The translations under genes were made by a program, and so were the position numbers. DNA of 64,000 nucleotides from CALNZV01 sp942491115 (lineage in GTDB: Bacteria; Desulfobacterota; Desulfobacteria; Desulfobacterales; UBA5852): NCBI GenBank assembly GCA_942491115.1, contig CALNZV010000012.1, positions 1-64,000 of the forward strand, written 5' to 3'. Positions within the stretch are counted from its first letter, which is position 1. Each line of letters opens with the position of its first letter. The notes under the pieces were generated by a model, which worked only from the letters and a program-made list of their open reading frames with translations, was not told the origin of the DNA and made no database searches. Positions 44,438 through 52,034 of the stretch are shown here, one piece after another.

Positions 44438-45295
44438 ATGACCCAGGGAAAACACACTGTCCGAACCATTCAGGAGATGAGAGACCGGGGCGAGACCATC
44501 ACCATGCTCACGGCCTACGATTATCCCACCGCCCAGCAGATCAACGATTCGGGCATCGACATGATTTTGGTTGGGGACTCCTGCGCCATGGTGGTCCACG
44601 GGCATCCCAACACCCTCACCGCCACCATGGACATGATGGTGCTCCACTGCGGGGCTGTCGCCAGGGCCTGCGACCGGACCATGGTGGTCGCCGACATGCC
44701 CTTCGGCTCGTTTCAGTACGGCATCGAAGAGACCATGAGAAACGCGGCCCGCTTCGTGACCGAAGCCGGCGTGGACGCCGTCAAGTTCGAAGCCACCCCC
44801 CACCATATCGAAAAGACCCGGGCCATTGTCGAGATGGGGGTCGCCGTGGTCGGCCATGTGGGCCTCCATCCCCAGGCCGTGGGCGCTCTGGGCGGTCTCA
44901 AAGTCCAGGGGAAGTCCGTTGAAACGGCACGGAAGGTCGTCAGGGAGGCCATGGCCCTCCAGGAGGCCGGCGTATTCGCCATCATCTTCGAAGCGGTGCC
45001 CGCAAAGCTGTCGGCCTACGTCACCCGAAAATTGAAGGTCCCCACCATCAGCATCGGCGGCGGCCCGGGATGCTCGGGACAGCTGTTGGTGACCCCGGAT
45101 GTGCTGGGGATGTTCGACAAGTTCACGCCGAGTTTCGCCAAGCGCTATCAAAACTTCAATCAGCTGATGAAAGAGACGTTCGCCCAGTATGCCGAAGAGG
45201 TCAGAACCGGGGCCTTCCCCGGCGAGGCCCATTCCTATAAGATGTCAGACGAGGTGTTGGAGGCCATCGAGACGGAGTTCGGAGCGGCGGAATAG
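44438..45295 (+). CDS. panB: 3-methyl-2-oxobutanoate hydroxymethyltransferase-like protein (PanB homologue)
   Basis: 285 residues. PanB transfers a hydroxymethyl group from methylene-tetrahydrofolate to alpha-ketoisovalerate, giving ketopantoate. The catalytic set is intact: MLTAYDYPTA, metal ligands D47 (ILVGDS) and D86 (VADMPFGSF), E118 (AVKFEAT), catalytic E185 (IIFEAVP), and GHVGLHPQAVGALGGLKVQG. The late loop differs: SIGGGPGCSGQ (207-215), where most PanB enzymes read GAG and then CDGQ. No panC or panD is present. It is the last gene of a rightward operon with a kinase, an aldolase and an isomerase, so a catabolic role is possible. GAAGGAGG precedes the start. Confidence 0.88.
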   Translation: MTQGKHTVRTIQEMRDRGETITMLTAYDYPTAQQINDSGIDMILVGDSCAMVVHGHPNTLTATMDMMVLHCGAVARACDRTMVVADMPFGSFQYGIEETMRNAARFVTEAGVDAVKFEATPHHIEKTRAIVEMGVAVVGHVGLHPQAVGALGGLKVQGKSVETARKVVREAMALQEAGVFAIIFEAVPAKLSAYVTRKLKVPTISIGGGPGCSGQLLVTPDVLGMFDKFTPSFAKRYQNFNQLMKETFAQYAEEVRTGAFPGEAHSYKMSDEVLEAIETEFGAAE

Positions 45296-45374
45296 CAGGC
45301 GAAGCCCTGAATGGGTGAGATACGACCGTATTCGTGGGGCGACCATCTGTGGCGTCCAGGGGGTGGAGGGCATC

Positions 45375-46469
45375 TCAGGGGGCGAGGCGGGCGGCCACGG
45401 CCCGGGTGATCTCCCGGGTGCCGTCCTTGCCTCCCAGTTCCCAGGGCAGGAGGGTGCTCTCTGCAAATGCCGCCTCTACGGCTTGCTCCAACGTCCTTCC
45501 GGCGTCGGATGCCGCCGGCACGCCATGTCGGTCGCCCAGCCAGTCGAGCATCAGCGCTGCCGAGAGGAACATGGCCGTGGGGTTGGCCTTGCCCGTTCCG
45601 GCGATGTCCGGGGCGCTGCCGTGGCACGGCTGAAAGACGGCGTGGGTGTCGCCGATATCCGCCGAAGGCGCCATCCCCATCCCTCCGACCAGGGCGGCGG
45701 AGAGATCGGAGAGAATATCCCCGAACATGTTCTCCATGACCAAAACGTCGATATCCCACGGCCGGCGGACCATATTCAGGGCCATGGCGTCCACGTAGCT
45801 GTGGTCGGTCTTCACGTCGGAAAATCCGGTGGCCCTCTCATCGAAAATCTTCCGGAAAAAGGCCTGGGAGCCCAGGACGTTGGCCTTGTCGACACAGGTG
45901 ACCGTTCCGGTCAGGCCCATGGCCATGCGTCGTCTGGCTAATGAAAAAGAAAAGTCGAAGAGCCGTTCGCAGACCGAACGGGTGATGGTCATGGTATCCC
46001 GGGCGATTCGATCCCCTTCCACCACGGCTTTGCCTCTGGAGGAGAAAAGCCCCTCGGTGGATTCCCGAACGATGACAAAGTCCAGGTGATCGGCACGGGG
46101 ATCCGCCAGCACCGGCGGAAGCCCCTTCAGGCGTCTGACCGGCCGCAGGCCCGCGTACAGGTCGAGGCGCTCCCTCAGATCGAGTTGGGGAGCAATCTCC
46201 CGTCCGTCCGGGTAACGGACCTCCGGCAGCCCCATGGCCCCCAGAAGAATGGCATCCGCCGAACGTGCCGCCGCGAAAGCGTCCTCCGGGAATGCCTCGC
46301 CGGTGCTGCGGTAATGGGCCGCACCGGCATCCAGGTGGTCGAAGACGAGTCGGACCCCCCCGACAATGGCTGCCGCCTCACTGGCGAGGTCCAGGCAGGG
46401 CGGCATGATTTCGCCGCCGATGCCGTCTCCGGGCAGTACGGCAATGGTAAAGGTGTGGGGATCGGGCAT
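45375..46469 (-). CDS. Isopropylmalate/tartrate dehydrogenase-family enzyme
   Basis: 364 residues of the beta-decarboxylating dehydrogenase family. Signatures: VLPGDGIGGEIMPPCLDLA, GAMGLPEVRYPDG, ERLDLYAGLRPVR (substrate arginines), VIVRESTEGLFSSRG, VDKANVLG with the catalytic lysine, TDHSYVDAMALNMVRRP, VMENMFGDILSDLSAALVGG and HGSAPDIAGTGKANP. Members oxidise and decarboxylate 2-hydroxy-3-carboxy acids: isopropylmalate, D-malate, tartrate or homoisocitrate. The E-S-T-E-G stretch and the sugar-acid neighbourhood favour a tartrate/D-malate-like role over leucine synthesis. It is last in the otnK-otnC-ABM operon, 16 bp after the ABM gene. Confidence 0.85.
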   Translation of the reverse strand: MPDPHTFTIAVLPGDGIGGEIMPPCLDLASEAAAIVGGVRLVFDHLDAGAAHYRSTGEAFPEDAFAAARSADAILLGAMGLPEVRYPDGREIAPQLDLRERLDLYAGLRPVRRLKGLPPVLADPRADHLDFVIVRESTEGLFSSRGKAVVEGDRIARDTMTITRSVCERLFDFSFSLARRRMAMGLTGTVTCVDKANVLGSQAFFRKIFDERATGFSDVKTDHSYVDAMALNMVRRPWDIDVLVMENMFGDILSDLSAALVGGMGMAPSADIGDTHAVFQPCHGSAPDIAGTGKANPTAMFLSAALMLDWLGDRHGVPAASDAGRTLEQAVEAAFAESTLLPWELGGKDGTREITRAVAARLAP

Positions 46470-46485
46470 GGTGTGGTCCTATGGG

Positions 46486-46776
46486 CTAATTGGTGATCAG
46501 CTGCCAGGTGGCGAGGGACTTGTCGACCACCCAGTCGCTTACCGTAGCGCTGAACTGCCGGTAGTGATCGGTTTGCCGGTGGGCCTCGAACGCCCCATCG
46601 TCCGTGTAGATCTCGTAGAGGAAAAACCGATCGGGGGTCTGCGGATCCACGCTGACGTCGAAACGGTGGCAGCCGGTTTCCCGTGTCAGGGAATTGCGGG
46701 CCTGGGTCGTGACCGCACGGCGGAATGCTTCTATGTGGGGGGAGTTGACGGTAAAAGTGACGGTGACGACAACCAT
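46486..46776 (-). CDS. ABM-fold protein (LsrG/YgiN-like)
   Basis: 96 residues, a single ferredoxin-like antibiotic-biosynthesis-monooxygenase domain: TVTFTVNSPHIEAFRRAV, SLTRETGCHRFDVSVDPQ, FFLYEIYTDDGAFEAHRQ and TDHYRQF. Small dimers of this type include quinol monooxygenase YgiN and LsrG, which isomerises a phosphorylated dione. Inside a sugar-acid operon an LsrG-like keto-migration role is more likely than oxygenation; this is inference. It lies 20 bp after otnC and 16 bp before the dehydrogenase. Confidence 0.82.
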   Translation of the reverse strand: MVVVTVTFTVNSPHIEAFRRAVTTQARNSLTRETGCHRFDVSVDPQTPDRFFLYEIYTDDGAFEAHRQTDHYRQFSATVSDWVVDKSLATWQLITN

Positions 46777-46796
46777 GATGTCTGTTCTCCTAAGTG

Positions 46797-47435
46797 TTAT
46801 CGGTTCCTGGGAAATGCAGCGTTCAGGGCGGAGATGTCGCCCGGGGTGAGAATCCGGTGGGGGTGGTTCCTGACCGAAAGATACAGCCGTGCGGTTTCCT
46901 CGAGTTCTTCGGCGTTGTCAACGGCGTCGTCGAGGTCCTTTCCACCGGCGATGAGGCCGTGATGGGCCAGCAGAAGGGCGTGGCTGTCCCTTGCTTTTTC
47001 CTGCACCGCGGACGCCAGCGCCGGATCTCCGGGTTGAAAGTAGGGAAGCAGGGGAAGGGTGCCGATGCGCATGACGAAATATGGGGTCAGGGGGGGAAGG
47101 GCATTGTCCGGGTCGATTCCCTCGAGGCAGGAAAGCGCCATGGCCGCTGGTGAATGGAGATGGACCACCGCCCCTAAATCGGGGCGCGCCCGATACATGG
47201 CCATATGCACCCAGCGTTCCTTGGTGGGGGTGTCGCCGTCCAGATGGCCGCCCTCAGGATCCAGCCGGCACAATCGGTCGGGATCGAGCAACCCCAGCCG
47301 GGACTTGGTGGGGGTCATGAGAAATCCGTCATCGGTGCGAACGCTGATGTTGCCGGAGCTTCCCGGGCTGAGCCCCCGGGCGGAAAGATGACTGGCGAGG
47401 CGCACGAGGTGCTGCCGACGTCTGTGTTCATTCAT
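46797..47435 (-). CDS. otnC: 3-oxo-tetronate 4-phosphate decarboxylase OtnC (class II aldolase family)
   Basis: 212 residues, class II aldolase/adducin fold. OtnC converts 3-oxo-tetronate 4-phosphate to DHAP and carbon dioxide. Motifs: LSARGLSPGSSGNISVRTDD, MTPTKSRLGLLDPDRL, GAVVHLHSPAAMALS (zinc histidines), LPPLTPYFVMRIGTLPLLPY, LLLAHHGLIAGG and NAEELEETARLYL. ATG at 47435 is favoured over one 21 bp upstream because it gives the usual N-terminus. Its start overlaps the otnK stop by 8 bp, which is the normal OtnK-OtnC pairing. Confidence 0.9.
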   Translation of the reverse strand: MNEHRRRQHLVRLASHLSARGLSPGSSGNISVRTDDGFLMTPTKSRLGLLDPDRLCRLDPEGGHLDGDTPTKERWVHMAMYRARPDLGAVVHLHSPAAMALSCLEGIDPDNALPPLTPYFVMRIGTLPLLPYFQPGDPALASAVQEKARDSHALLLAHHGLIAGGKDLDDAVDNAEELEETARLYLSVRNHPHRILTPGDISALNAAFPRNR

Positions 47436-48708
47436 GTGAGACCATCTCCAATGCACGGTTAAAGAACCGGTCGCTGCCGAAGTTGCCGGATTTAAGCGCC
47501 AGGATCATGCCCGATGATCCGCCATCGACGGTCCAGGGGACCCCGGGTTCGATTTCGGGTCCGATCCTGAGCGTGTTAATTCCAAGGGCAGTGACCACGG
47601 CGCCGGAGGTCTCCCCTCCGGCAACGATCAGTTTGCGAACCCCCGCCACCTTCAGGGCGACTGCCACCCGGGAAAGGGCGTCTTCGACGATGGTACCGGC
47701 CCGCGAGTCTCCAACGGCATTCTTGATCCTGGCCACCTGATCCGGTGATGCGGAGGACGTGATAATGACTGGTCCCTCGGGAAGGTGATCGAGAGCCCAG
47801 TCAACCATGTGCCCGATCGAGAGCTCCCCGGCGGACAGGGCGATAGGGTCGATGACAAACGAGGGGCAAGTCCGGGCCAGGTGCCGCACCTGGCGGCGGG
47901 TGGCCTCCGAGCAACTGCCGGCGAGAACGGCGCTGTAACCGGGGGGCGTTTTCAGAGAGACGAGGCCGTTGGTCTCCCGAAGCCGGCCGGTTTCCCGGTA
48001 GACCGCCGGCAGGCCCATGGCAAGGGCGGAGGCGCCGGTGATGAGGGGCAGCTCCGAGACGGCCTTGGCAATGGTGACCAGGTGGGAGTCCTTGACCGCA
48101 TCGACCACTGCATACCGGATTTGTCCGGCGGCCAGCTCCGCGATACGGTTTCCCACGGCCTCCGGTCCCCGGTCCACGGTTGGAAGGGGTACCAGTCCGA
48201 CCGATCGGGGATCGCCTACCTGTCGTCCCAGAAACCGGACCAGGTTGGCGTCGGTCATGGGGGTCAAGGGATGGTGGCGCATGCCGGAGTCGGACAGGAG
48301 CATGTCCCCGACGAACAGATGACCCTGATAGACGGTCCTCCCGTTGGCCGGAAAGGCGGGGCATGCAACCGTGATGGCGCCGCCGCTTCTGTTCAGCAGG
48401 GCCTCCGCTACCGGCCCGATGTTGCCCTTGTCGGTAGAGTCGAAGGTGGAGCAGTATTTGAAGAAGAACCGGTCGACTCCAATTCCCTCTAGCCACCGGA
48501 ACGCGTCAAGGCTCTGGGTGACGGCATCCTTGACCGAACAGGTTCTGCTTTTGAGCCCCACCACCACCGCCGCGTCATCCGGCGTTGACTCCGATAGGTC
48601 GGGAAGTCCGATGTACTGTATGACCGGCATGCCCTGCTTGCCGAGCATGAGAGCGATATCGGTGGCGCCGGTCATATCGTCGGCAATGCATCCGAGAATG
48701 GGGGCCAT
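47428..48708 (-). CDS. otnK: 3-oxo-tetronate kinase OtnK (DUF1537)
   Basis: 426 residues. OtnK phosphorylates 3-oxo-tetronate at O4 using ATP. N-terminal domain: LGCIADDMTGATDIALML, FFFKYCSTFDSTDKGNIGPV, ACPAFPANGRTVYQGHLFVG and GMRHHPLTPMTDANLVRFLG. C-terminal domain: IVAGGETSGAVVTALGI and PGVPWTVDGGSSGMILALKSGNFG. These stretches are diagnostic of OtnK within DUF1537. ATG at 48708 begins the domain directly; a GTG 39 bp upstream adds only unstructured residues. It is the first gene of the leftward operon and is divergent from the SMP-30 gene. Confidence 0.92.
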   Translation of the reverse strand: MAPILGCIADDMTGATDIALMLGKQGMPVIQYIGLPDLSESTPDDAAVVVGLKSRTCSVKDAVTQSLDAFRWLEGIGVDRFFFKYCSTFDSTDKGNIGPVAEALLNRSGGAITVACPAFPANGRTVYQGHLFVGDMLLSDSGMRHHPLTPMTDANLVRFLGRQVGDPRSVGLVPLPTVDRGPEAVGNRIAELAAGQIRYAVVDAVKDSHLVTIAKAVSELPLITGASALAMGLPAVYRETGRLRETNGLVSLKTPPGYSAVLAGSCSEATRRQVRHLARTCPSFVIDPIALSAGELSIGHMVDWALDHLPEGPVIITSSASPDQVARIKNAVGDSRAGTIVEDALSRVAVALKVAGVRKLIVAGGETSGAVVTALGINTLRIGPEIEPGVPWTVDGGSSGMILALKSGNFGSDRFFNRALEMVSHE

Positions 48709-48767
48709 GGGCTGTGGTTTCCCGGTATGTCTGCGGGCCGTTGCCACCGCAGGCGGATTGAGATGAA

Positions 48768-48818
48768 GTCAACGCCATTCGGTTGACGCCATTTAGAGTA
48801 TGAGTTAACGTATACATA
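48768..48818. promoter_or_regulatory. Divergent control region with two dyads
   Basis: GTCAAC (48768-48773) pairs with GTTGAC (48782-48787), and the 20-nt stretch 48799-48818 is an imperfect dyad of GTTAAC and GTATAC cores flanked by TATG and CATA. An ACGCCATT direct repeat overlaps the first. The A+T-rich segment between otnK and the SMP-30 gene should carry both promoters. A GntR-type regulator, probably the one at 49896, is the likely binder. Confidence 0.5.
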
Positions 48819-48875
48819 AAAATATTCGATGTCAATTCATCACCGAAAACGTTGCTTACCTTGAGAGGGGGCCTC

Positions 48876-49844
48876 ATGACGCCCTTCACCATCACCCCGA
48901 AAGCGCTTCGATTCGTCGGTCACGGTCTGCATCGTCCCGAATGCGTTCTGGCCACTGCAAGCGGGCGCCTCTACACATCGGACTGGCGAGGCGGAGTAGC
49001 CTGCCTTCATCCCGACGGATCCCAGGAGGTTTATCTGGCCGAGGCCTCAGGCATGGAGCTCAAGCCGAACGGGATCGCCCTGGATGTTGACGGTTCCTTT
49101 CTGCTGGCCAACCTGGGGGAAGACGGCGGGGTGTTTCGGCTTCACCGCAGCGGTCGTCTGGAAGCGGTGCTCTCCGAGGTGGACGGGGTCAGGCTACCTC
49201 CGGTCAACTTCGTCATGGTCGACCCCCTGGGGCGGTATTGGGTGTCGGTGAGCACTCGGCGCGAGCCGAGAGCACTCGGCTATCGGCCGGACGTCGCCGA
49301 CGGGTTTATCGCTGTGGTCGACGAGGACGGATCCCGGACGGTCGCCGACGGCCTCGGTTACACCAACGAAGTGCTCCTCGATCCAGGGGGCCGGTGGCTT
49401 TACGTCAACGAGACCTTCGGGCGGCGGCTCACCCGTTTCAAGGTTCTGCCGGGAGGGAAACTGGCGGATCGGGAGACCATTTTCGAGTTCGGCCACGGCA
49501 CCTATCCGGACGGAATGGCCATGGATGTGGATGGCGGCATCTGGGTCACCAGTATTATCAGCAACCGGGTCATCCGAATCGCCCCGGACGGAAGGGGCCA
49601 TATCGTCCTGGAGGATGCCGATCCGGATCATGTGAATTGGACGGAGGAAGCGTTTCTCTCCGGAACCATGGATCGGCCCCACCTGGATCAGATCCGAAGC
49701 CGGCGGCTTCGGAACATTTCCAGTCTGGCGTTTGGCGGGTCTGACCGCAGGACCGTCTATCTGGGGTGCCTGCTGGGTGATGCCCTTGCCACCTTCCGTT
49801 CCCCCATTGCCGGGATCGAGCCGATCCACTGGAAAACCGGGTGA
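48876..49844 (+). CDS. SMP-30/gluconolactonase-family lactonase
   Basis: 322 residues, six-bladed beta-propeller. Seen: HRPECVLATASGRLYTSDWR with the conserved metal-ligand Glu, ELKPNGIALDVDGSFLLAN, VNFVMVDPLGRYWVS (metal Asn and Asp region), LGYTNEVLLDPGGRWLYVNE and GTYPDGMAMDVDGGIWV, where the last Asp is a metal ligand. Such enzymes open sugar-acid lactones. It probably prepares the substrate for the island's dehydrogenases. ATG at 48876 has GAGAGGGGG upstream. It leads a rightward operon with GntR and Gfo/Idh genes. Confidence 0.87.
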   Translation: MTPFTITPKALRFVGHGLHRPECVLATASGRLYTSDWRGGVACLHPDGSQEVYLAEASGMELKPNGIALDVDGSFLLANLGEDGGVFRLHRSGRLEAVLSEVDGVRLPPVNFVMVDPLGRYWVSVSTRREPRALGYRPDVADGFIAVVDEDGSRTVADGLGYTNEVLLDPGGRWLYVNETFGRRLTRFKVLPGGKLADRETIFEFGHGTYPDGMAMDVDGGIWVTSIISNRVIRIAPDGRGHIVLEDADPDHVNWTEEAFLSGTMDRPHLDQIRSRRLRNISSLAFGGSDRRTVYLGCLLGDALATFRSPIAGIEPIHWKTG

Positions 49845-49895
49845 ACGCCATGACTTCCCCTGAGCCGCGATCAGAGACGGTTATGGAGTCTTCCC

Positions 49896-50588
49896 ATGTC
49901 CAGAACCGGTAAGACCCAAAGGCCTCTATCAAGAGCCACCCGATCCGATCACGCCTACCACGGGATCAAGCAGCGGATTCTGGAAAACCGGTATCCTCCC
50001 GGACACCATGTCCTCGAGCGGCAGCTGGTGGAGGCCCTCGGAATGAGTCGTACGCCCATCCGGGAGGCGATGATTCGCCTCCAGGAGGAGGGGCTTATAG
50101 AGGTCATGCCCAGACGGGGGATGCGGGTGGTGCCCCTGTCCCCAGACGACATGAGAGAAATCTACGAGGTGTTGACATGTCTCGAGGTGGCGGCCGTCGA
50201 TCTTCTTGCCCGCAGAGCCACTGAAGCCGGAACCTTGGACGCACTGGAAGCCTTCACTCGGGCGATGGACAAGGCCCTGGCTGCCGACGACCTCGATGCC
50301 TGGGCGGTTGCCGATGAGGCCTTTCACCGGGAACTGCTCCACCAATGCGGCAACCGGCGATTGGCCGCCATTGCCGCCACTTTGACGGATCAGGCTCACC
50401 GGGCGCGTTTGATCACTCTCCGATTAAGACCCCGCCCCGTGGATTCCGCGGCGGCGCACCGCCGGGTTCTGGACGCCATCAAGGCCGGCGATGCCGACGG
50501 CGCCAGACGTCGGCATTACCGCCACCGAATGGGTGTTGCCAGCATCCTGGTCGAGGTTCTGGCCCATTTTCGATTGACCTACCTATGA
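49896..50588 (+). CDS. GntR-family (FCD) transcriptional regulator, second
   Basis: 230 residues. Winged helix: HGIKQRILENRYPPGHHVLE, ALGMSRTPIREAMIRLQEEG and PRRGMRVVPL. FCD domain: EIYEVLTCLEVAAVDLLARR with metal or ligand residues in DEAFHRELLHQCGNRRL and SAAAHRRVLDAI. It has the canonical PIREA helix, unlike the PLINA form of the first GntR in the island. It is probably the local regulator of the lactonase/dehydrogenase genes and the divergent otn operon. Confidence 0.92.
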   Translation: MSRTGKTQRPLSRATRSDHAYHGIKQRILENRYPPGHHVLERQLVEALGMSRTPIREAMIRLQEEGLIEVMPRRGMRVVPLSPDDMREIYEVLTCLEVAAVDLLARRATEAGTLDALEAFTRAMDKALAADDLDAWAVADEAFHRELLHQCGNRRLAAIAATLTDQAHRARLITLRLRPRPVDSAAAHRRVLDAIKAGDADGARRRHYRHRMGVASILVEVLAHFRLTYL

Positions 50589-50620
50589 GGCCGGTGACGG
50601 ATCCGGAAAGGCGAATGCCA

Positions 50621-51691
50621 ATGAATGCGAAACAGCCGCTCAAAGGGGTATGCATCGGCGCTGGATATTTCAGCCACTACCACCTCGATGCCTGGAAACG
50701 GATACCGGAGGCCGCCATCACCGCCCTGTGCGATCTGGACCGGGAACGGGCGAGACGCCGGATGGCTGCCTACGGCATCTCCGCCTGCTACCGGGACTAC
50801 CGGGAGATGATCGACAAGGAGTCCCCGGATTTCGTGGATATCGTGACGCCCCCGGTCACCCATCTGGACATCGTGCGATACGCCGCCGAAAGGGGGGTCC
50901 ATGTGCTCTGTCAAAAGCCCCTGGCACCGACCTTCGAAGAGAGTCAGGTTATCGTCGATACCGCCCGTCGAGGGGGCATCCGGTTCATGGTCAACGACAA
51001 CTGGCGCTGGCAGCCCTGGTATCGGGAAATCAAACGGGTGGTGGACGGCGGGACGATCGGCCGGGCCACTTTCGGTTATTTTCAAATGCGGATGGGTGAC
51101 GGATGGGGCGAGAACGCATACCTCGAACGCCAGCCCTTCTTCAGAGAATACGAGAAGCTGTTGATCTACGAAACCGGCGTTCATTTTATCGATACCTTTC
51201 GCTTTCTTTTCGGAGAGGTGGCCAGCGTCTACGCCCAGCTTTCACGCCTCAATCCCATCATCGCGGGAGAAGACGCCGGCCAGGTCTTCCTTCGCTTCGA
51301 CAGCGGCGTCTCCGCCATCCTCGATGCCAACCGATACAACGAGAACGACAGCGGCGTCGATCTTTACTCCTGCAGCCCCCGGAATACCTTTGGCATTTTT
51401 CGCGTCGATGCCATGAACGGCCACCTGCTGATGGATTCCTGCGGGGAACTGGTCATTAAGCCCCTGGGAGAGCCTTCCTACCGCCACGACTATCCCCGGG
51501 AACTCAAGGGCTTTGCCGGCGACTCCTGCTATTTTGCCATCCGCCACTTCCTCGACAGGCTGCTCGACGACGCGCCATTCGAGACCAACGGTGCCGACTA
51601 TCTGAAAACCCTCCAGGTGGTGGAGGCCTGCTACCGGTCCAGCGAGGGGGGCCAACCGGTCGCCCCCGCTGGACCGGATGACTGGGGATAG
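50621..51691 (+). CDS. Gfo/Idh/MocA-family dehydrogenase
   Basis: 356 residues. The Rossmann domain starts GVCIGAGYFSHYHLDAWKRI and continues with ALCDLDRERARRRMAAYG, DFVDIVTPPVTHLDIVRYAAERGVHV split by a turn, and the catalytic lysine in CQKPLAPTFEE. The C-terminal domain has NDNWRWQPWYREIKRVVDGG and YETGVHFIDTFRFLFGEV with the usual DxxH-like acid/base region. Members oxidise sugars or sugar acids with NAD(P). ATG at 50621 has GAAAGG 9 bp upstream; two earlier ATGs are possible. It lies 32 bp after the GntR stop and likely oxidises the island's substrate to a 3-oxo acid. Confidence 0.9.
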   Translation: MNAKQPLKGVCIGAGYFSHYHLDAWKRIPEAAITALCDLDRERARRRMAAYGISACYRDYREMIDKESPDFVDIVTPPVTHLDIVRYAAERGVHVLCQKPLAPTFEESQVIVDTARRGGIRFMVNDNWRWQPWYREIKRVVDGGTIGRATFGYFQMRMGDGWGENAYLERQPFFREYEKLLIYETGVHFIDTFRFLFGEVASVYAQLSRLNPIIAGEDAGQVFLRFDSGVSAILDANRYNENDSGVDLYSCSPRNTFGIFRVDAMNGHLLMDSCGELVIKPLGEPSYRHDYPRELKGFAGDSCYFAIRHFLDRLLDDAPFETNGADYLKTLQVVEACYRSSEGGQPVAPAGPDDWG

Positions 51692-52034
51692 CCTCCCATC
51701 GACGGATGGGTGGCGGGACCAGCAGGTAAGAAAGCTTCTGTTCTTCTATTCTTCATTGCTTCTGCCTGATGGTCTTCACGGACCCGGCCACCATCTCCGT
51801 CGCCGTCATCGGCTCAGGTGGACCGCCCGCTCCAGTCCTATACCGCGTTGGAAACCGCCATATGGGAAAACGATTGAATAACACTGAGATTTTTGCAACG
51901 ATATTCATCAACCACCTATCGACAGTTGCCCTGGATACGGGCTCCCACTCTCCCCGGCGGTGTCGGCGCCTCGGCAGCGGATACGAACCGATACGCTGCC
52001 GCCACCATTCAACCAGACGCTGAAACGACCAATC
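51692..52034. other. 343-bp intergenic region
   Basis: A 6-bp hairpin (CCCATC/GATGGG, 51695-51710) follows the dehydrogenase stop immediately and may end the transcript. The rest holds no gene and should contain the promoter for the sensor kinase. Confidence 0.45.
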
